Source: Kitasatospora humi (GTDB taxonomy: Bacteria; Actinomycetota; Actinomycetes; Streptomycetales; Streptomycetaceae). Taken from it: 64,000 bases of DNA. The stretch lies in assembly GCF_020907985.1 (NCBI RefSeq), contig NZ_JAJJPA010000002.1, positions 1-64,000 on the forward strand, read 5' to 3'. Shown piece after piece: positions 60,549 to 64,000 of the stretch. The position numbers were made by a program, and so were the translations under genes. Numbering within the stretch: position 1 is the first letter of the stretch; each line of letters begins with the position of its first letter. The notes beneath the pieces are model-generated. The model searched no databases. It was not told the origin of the DNA and saw only the letters and a list, made by a program, of their open reading frames with translations.

Positions 60549-62960
60549 ATGGGACGCAAGAACCTGTTGTCGCTCTGCCGCACCACCGCCGGCGCAGCCC
60601 TCCTGCTGGTGGGCTCGCTCACCACCCTGGCCACCCCCTCCGCCGCCACCACGGCCACCTCCACCGCCGTCACCATCGACGGCACCCAGTCGGGCCGTAC
60701 CTTCGACGGTGTCGGCGCGGCTTCCGGCGGCGGTGGCAACTCCCGCCTGCTGGTGGACTATCCGGAGCCGCAGCGCAGCCAGCTGCTCGACTACCTCTTC
60801 AAGCCGGGCTACGGTGCCTCGCTGCAGGTGCTGAAGCTGGAGGTCGGTGGCGACACCAACTCCACCGACGGCGCCGAGCCCAGCATCGAGCACACGAAGG
60901 GCACCATCGACTGCGACAACGGCTACGAGTGGTGGCTGGCCGAGCAGGCCAAGGCCCGCAACCCGCACATCAAGTTCTCCGGCCTGTCCTGGGGCGCCCC
61001 CGGCTGGATCGGCAACACCACCGGTAGCGGCGGCTACTTCTGGTCCCAGGACACCATCAACTACCTGATGGACTGGATGGGTTGTGCCAAGAAACACCAC
61101 CTGGACATCAGCTACCTGGGTGGCTGGGACGAACGCGGCTACGACAAGGTCTGGTACGAGAACCTCAAGCCCGCTCTGATCTCGCACGGTTACGGCGCCA
61201 CCAAGGTGGTCGCCGACGACGACTGGGGCTGGGGCGTGGCCAACGACATGGCCACCGACCCCGCGTTCGACAACGCCGTCGACGTCGTCGGTGACCACTA
61301 CCCGTGCGGCTACAACAGCTCCTTCAGCTCATGCCCCAGCACGGCGACCGCCCAGGCGCTGGGCAAGCCGCTGTGGGACAGCGAGGGCGGCTCCGAGGAC
61401 GCCGACGCCGGCGCCGGCGCGGTGGCACGCTCGATCAACCGGGACTACATCGACGGCCGGATGACCTCGTTCATCAACTGGCCGGTCATCGCCGCGCTCT
61501 ATCCCAACCTGTCCTTCTCCACCGACGGCATGTCGGTCGCCAACCAGCCGTGGTCAGGCAACTACAGCATCGGCAAGACGACTTGGGTCACTGCACACAC
61601 CGCCCAGTTCACCAAGCCGGGGTGGAAGTACATCGACTCCGCGAGCGGCTACCTCGGCGGCGACCGCGCCAACGGCAGCTACGTCACGCTCAAGTCCCCC
61701 AACAACCGCGACTACAGCACGGTCATCGAAACGATGGACGCGACCGCCGCGCAGACCGCCGACTTCACCGTCACCGGCGGGCTGTCCACCGGCAAGGTGC
61801 ACATCTGGGCCACCAACGTCGACTCCGGCAACCCGAACGACTGGTTCGTCCACCAGGAGGACATCACTCCGGTCAACGGCCGCTACACGCTCGGCCTGCA
61901 GCCGGGCCACGTCTACACGGTGACCACCACCACCGGCCAGGGCAAGGGCACCGCCGCTCCGCCGGCCGCCGCCCCGCTCCCACTGCCCTACGCGGACGAC
62001 TTCGAGACGCCGGCCACCACCACCTCGCCGAAGTACTTCAGCGACATGAACGGCGCCTTCCAGACCGTCCGCTGCGGCGGCGGCCGGACCGGCACCTGCC
62101 TGCGCCAGATGGCCCCGACCGAGCCGATCCGCTGGACCGACGAACCCTATGACGCCCCGTACACCATCATGGGCGACGGAAGCTGGTCCAACTACACCGT
62201 CACCGCCGACACCATGTTCGAGCAGCCCGGCACCATCGAACTGCTCGGCCGGGTCAACCAGCAGGGCCGCAACAACAACGGACTGAACGCCTACCACCTG
62301 CGGGTCAGCGACACCGGCGCCTGGTCCATCGACAAGAGCGACACCAAGTGGAACTTCACCACCCTGGCAAGCGGCACCACCACCGCCCTGGGAACGGGTA
62401 GTTGGCACACCGTCTCGCTCACCATGCAGGACAGCACGCTCACCGCCGCCATCGACGGCCACACCCTGGGCCACGCCACCGACACCGGCTTCACCAACGG
62501 CCAGGCCGGCCTGGGCGTGACCGGCTACCAGACCGACCAGTTCGACAACTTCAAGCTCACCCCGGGCACGCCCGTCACCCACACCGGCCCGGTCACCTCG
62601 GCCCTACCCGGCAAGTGCGTCGACGACAACGGCGACTCCACCGCCGACGGCAGCGCAGTGCAGCTGTGGGACTGCACCGGTGGCAGCTCGCAGGTGTGGA
62701 CCTGGTCCAACGGCACCCTGACCCACGACGGCAAGTGCCTCGACGTCACCGGCGCGGCCACCGCCAACGGCACCCCGGTCGAGCTGTGGGACTGCAGCGG
62801 CGGCGCCAACCAGCAGTGGACGCCCCAGCCGGACGGCACCCTGAAGGGCACCCAGTCCGGCCGCTGCCTCGACGACCCGGCCGCCGCCACCACCAACGGC
62901 ACCCGGCTGGAGATCTGGGACTGCGGCGGCGGCACCAATCAGCAGTGGAAGCTGCCGTAG
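60549..62960 (+). CDS. secreted GH59 beta-galactosidase/galactocerebrosidase-like enzyme (copy 2, intact)
   Basis: 803 residues. Signal peptide about 1-34. The GH59 barrel spans about 40-360 (SGGGGNSRLLVDYPEPQRSQ, LDYLFKPGYGASLQVLK, LEVGGD, NPHIKFSGLSWGAPGW). The predicted acid/base is Glu195 and the nucleophile Glu279 in LWDSEGGS. Unusually, the residue before the acid/base is Asp194 (GGWDERGYDK), where clan GH-A enzymes, including copy 1, have Asn. MTSFINWPVIAALYP and PWSGNYSIGKTTWVTAHTAQ lead into a beta-sandwich, a LamG-like lectin domain (about 475-670) and a ricin-type CBM13 (about 680-803; WDCSGGANQQW, WDCGGGTNQQW). It should cleave beta-galactosyl ends of secreted substrates. ATG has GGAG seven bases upstream. 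Confidence 0.9.
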   Translation: MGRKNLLSLCRTTAGAALLLVGSLTTLATPSAATTATSTAVTIDGTQSGRTFDGVGAASGGGGNSRLLVDYPEPQRSQLLDYLFKPGYGASLQVLKLEVGGDTNSTDGAEPSIEHTKGTIDCDNGYEWWLAEQAKARNPHIKFSGLSWGAPGWIGNTTGSGGYFWSQDTINYLMDWMGCAKKHHLDISYLGGWDERGYDKVWYENLKPALISHGYGATKVVADDDWGWGVANDMATDPAFDNAVDVVGDHYPCGYNSSFSSCPSTATAQALGKPLWDSEGGSEDADAGAGAVARSINRDYIDGRMTSFINWPVIAALYPNLSFSTDGMSVANQPWSGNYSIGKTTWVTAHTAQFTKPGWKYIDSASGYLGGDRANGSYVTLKSPNNRDYSTVIETMDATAAQTADFTVTGGLSTGKVHIWATNVDSGNPNDWFVHQEDITPVNGRYTLGLQPGHVYTVTTTTGQGKGTAAPPAAAPLPLPYADDFETPATTTSPKYFSDMNGAFQTVRCGGGRTGTCLRQMAPTEPIRWTDEPYDAPYTIMGDGSWSNYTVTADTMFEQPGTIELLGRVNQQGRNNNGLNAYHLRVSDTGAWSIDKSDTKWNFTTLASGTTTALGTGSWHTVSLTMQDSTLTAAIDGHTLGHATDTGFTNGQAGLGVTGYQTDQFDNFKLTPGTPVTHTGPVTSALPGKCVDDNGDSTADGSAVQLWDCTGGSSQVWTWSNGTLTHDGKCLDVTGAATANGTPVELWDCSGGANQQWTPQPDGTLKGTQSGRCLDDPAAATTNGTRLEIWDCGGGTNQQWKLP

Positions 62961-62982
62961 CAACCCCGGACCGACCCCACCG

Positions 62983-63010
62983 CGGCACGGGGTGTTCGCA
63001 CTCCGTGCCG
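62983..63010. terminator. TTCG-loop hairpin between convergent genes
   Basis: CGGCACGGGGTG (62983-62994) pairs with CACTCCGTGCCG (62999-63010), with one G-T wobble, around a TTCG tetraloop. It lies 22 bases after the GH59 stop and between convergent genes, so it may serve both. Confidence 0.8.
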
Positions 63011-63168
63011 GCGGCATCGGGGACGGCCGCATCCCGCCCGATGGCGCGTGGTTGCGTCGGGCGCCGCCGGAGGTGGTCGACGGACCGCTGGTCCGGCGTC
63101 CGGCTCGCAGCGGGCGGGCTTCCTGCGGAGCGCCAGCGGGCGCGCCACGGCGCCCGGGGCGGCGCCGG

Positions 63169-64000
63169 TCACGGGGGCGGGGTGTCCGGCGGGGCGGTGA
63201 GGACGCGGGCGATCAGGAGGGCGACGTCGTCCTGCGTGTCGGGGCGGCGCAGTGCGGTGAGGATCAGGTCGCAGGTGTCCTCCAAGGGTCGGCGGGGGCC
63301 GGCGAGGACGTCCGTGAGGGTCTGCAGGCGCCGGTCGATGTCCTGGTCGCGGACTTCGATGAGACCGTCGGTGTACAGGACGAGGTCGTCGCCGGTGCGC
63401 AGGGTGAGGTCCCGGGCGGGGAACGGAAGGCCGCCGACGCCGAGTGGCGGCCCGGGGTCGAGCCCGATGGGGCGGGGGGCGTGGCCGGGGCGGGCGAGGA
63501 CGGGCGGAGGGTGGCCGGCGGAGGCGAGGCGGCATCGGCCGCTGGCGGGGTCGTAGAGGGCGATCAGACAGGTGGCCATGGCGGCGCCGAGGTCGCGGGT
63601 GGTGGCGTCGAGGTGACTGAGCAGGTCGGCCGGGTCGGGGCCGAGGCGGGCGAGGGCGCGGGTGGTGGTGCGGAGCTGGCCCATGGTGGCGGCGGCCTTG
63701 ATGCCGGAGCCCATGACGTCACCGACGACCAGCGCGGTGCGCCCGTCCTGCAGGCAGATGGCGTCGAACCAGTCGCCGCCGATCTCGTCCGCGGCGCTGG
63801 CCGGCTGGTAGCGGTGCGCGATGGCCAGGCCCGGTGGTTGGGGGCCCTGCTGGGGTGGCAGGAGGTGGCGCTGCAGGGCGAGGGTGGCCTGCCGCTGGTG
63901 CTGGTACCAGCGGGCGTTGTCGATGGCGACGGCGGCGCGGGCGGCGAGTTCGGTGGCGAGCAGGACGTCGTCCTGGTCGAACGGGGCGGGGTTGCGGGTG
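63169..64000 (-). CDS. GAF/PP2C (SpoIIE-type) serine phosphatase, N-terminus outside window
   Basis: The leftward frame is open from the window's right edge to the stop at 63169 (277 codons visible). The first visible part, LLATELAARAAVAIDNARWY, is the end of a GAF sensor domain, followed by QRHLLPPQQ. The SpoIIE/PP2C catalytic domain has metal-binding Asp residues in EIGGDWFDAI, VVGDVMGSGI, LYTDGLIE and DDVALLIARV. Such proteins dephosphorylate anti-anti-sigma factors and control stress sigma factors. The start and any PAS or further GAF domains lie beyond 64000. Confidence 0.9.
   Translation of the reverse strand, partial: TRNPAPFDQDDVLLATELAARAAVAIDNARWYQHQRQATLALQRHLLPPQQGPQPPGLAIAHRYQPASAADEIGGDWFDAICLQDGRTALVVGDVMGSGIKAAATMGQLRTTTRALARLGPDPADLLSHLDATTRDLGAAMATCLIALYDPASGRCRLASAGHPPPVLARPGHAPRPIGLDPGPPLGVGGLPFPARDLTLRTGDDLVLYTDGLIEVRDQDIDRRLQTLTDVLAGPRRPLEDTCDLILTALRRPDTQDDVALLIARVLTAPPDTPPP

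Overview
The window is high-GC actinobacterial DNA and most likely comes from a streptomycete-type genome (Streptomyces, Kitasatospora or a relative). The evidence is strongly G/C-biased third codon positions, GTG starts, GTGA/ATGA stop-start overlaps, sugar ABC importers without their own ATPase (normally served by a shared MsiK-type ATPase), secreted hydrolases with ricin-type lectin tails, and a PP2C/SpoIIE phosphatase. No rRNA, tRNA, CRISPR array, transposase or phage gene was seen.

Layout. (A) 1-15.9 kb is a carbohydrate catabolism locus. A leftward ABC importer (lipoprotein plus two permeases) leads into a D-2-hydroxyacid dehydrogenase. After a hairpin follows a second fully overlapping set: Gfo/Idh/MocA oxidoreductase, DUF993 protein, sugar-phosphate isomerase/epimerase and glycerate kinase. 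A DUF2264 protein and another epimerase run divergently. Two head-to-head regulators (DeoR-type and GntR-type helix-turn-helix, each on a LacI-like sensor), an aldose-1-epimerase and a gluconokinase follow. (B) 15.8-31.7 kb holds a CPA-type antiporter, an internally duplicated membrane protein, a group for glucose liberation and oxidation (GH15, cyclase-family hydrolase, GMC oxidoreductase, G6PDH), and a compact respiratory operon (NDH-2, CydA, CydB). (C) 31.7-37.7 kb is miscellaneous: unknown membrane proteins, a frameshifted methyltransferase, a P-loop kinase-like protein, small proteins and a K+ channel. (D) 38.0-41.5 kb carries a GH59 galactosidase gene broken by a one-base indel and a G1-family acid peptidase. 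(E) 41.6-50.3 kb is the most interesting part: a five-gene leftward operon in which an isonitrile-forming cassette (ScoE/Rv0097-like Fe(II)/2-oxoglutarate oxidase, ScoD/Rv0098 FcoT-like hot-dog protein, discrete ACP, acyl ligase) is joined to a single-module type I polyketide synthase (KS-AT-DH-KR-ACP) instead of the NRPS of the known isonitrile lipopeptide clusters. (F) 50.8-63.0 kb has an MpaB-family oxygenase, a LacI repressor whose 3' end has been lost, a second sugar ABC operon with a DUF5107 protein, a secreted propeller/lectin protein and an intact second GH59 enzyme. A partial SpoIIE phosphatase closes the window.

How the genes fit together. Regions D and F look like a galactoside/polysaccharide utilisation locus: secreted GH59 and propeller/lectin enzymes release sugars, the ABC system imports them, and a LacI-type repressor with two candidate operators controls it. 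The isonitrile/PKS operon sits inside this locus between the two GH59 paralogs. The truncated lacI at its right edge suggests that it, or the DNA beside it, arrived or was rearranged by recombination. The product of region E cannot be read from sequence; a polyketide or fatty-acid isonitrile is the best hypothesis.
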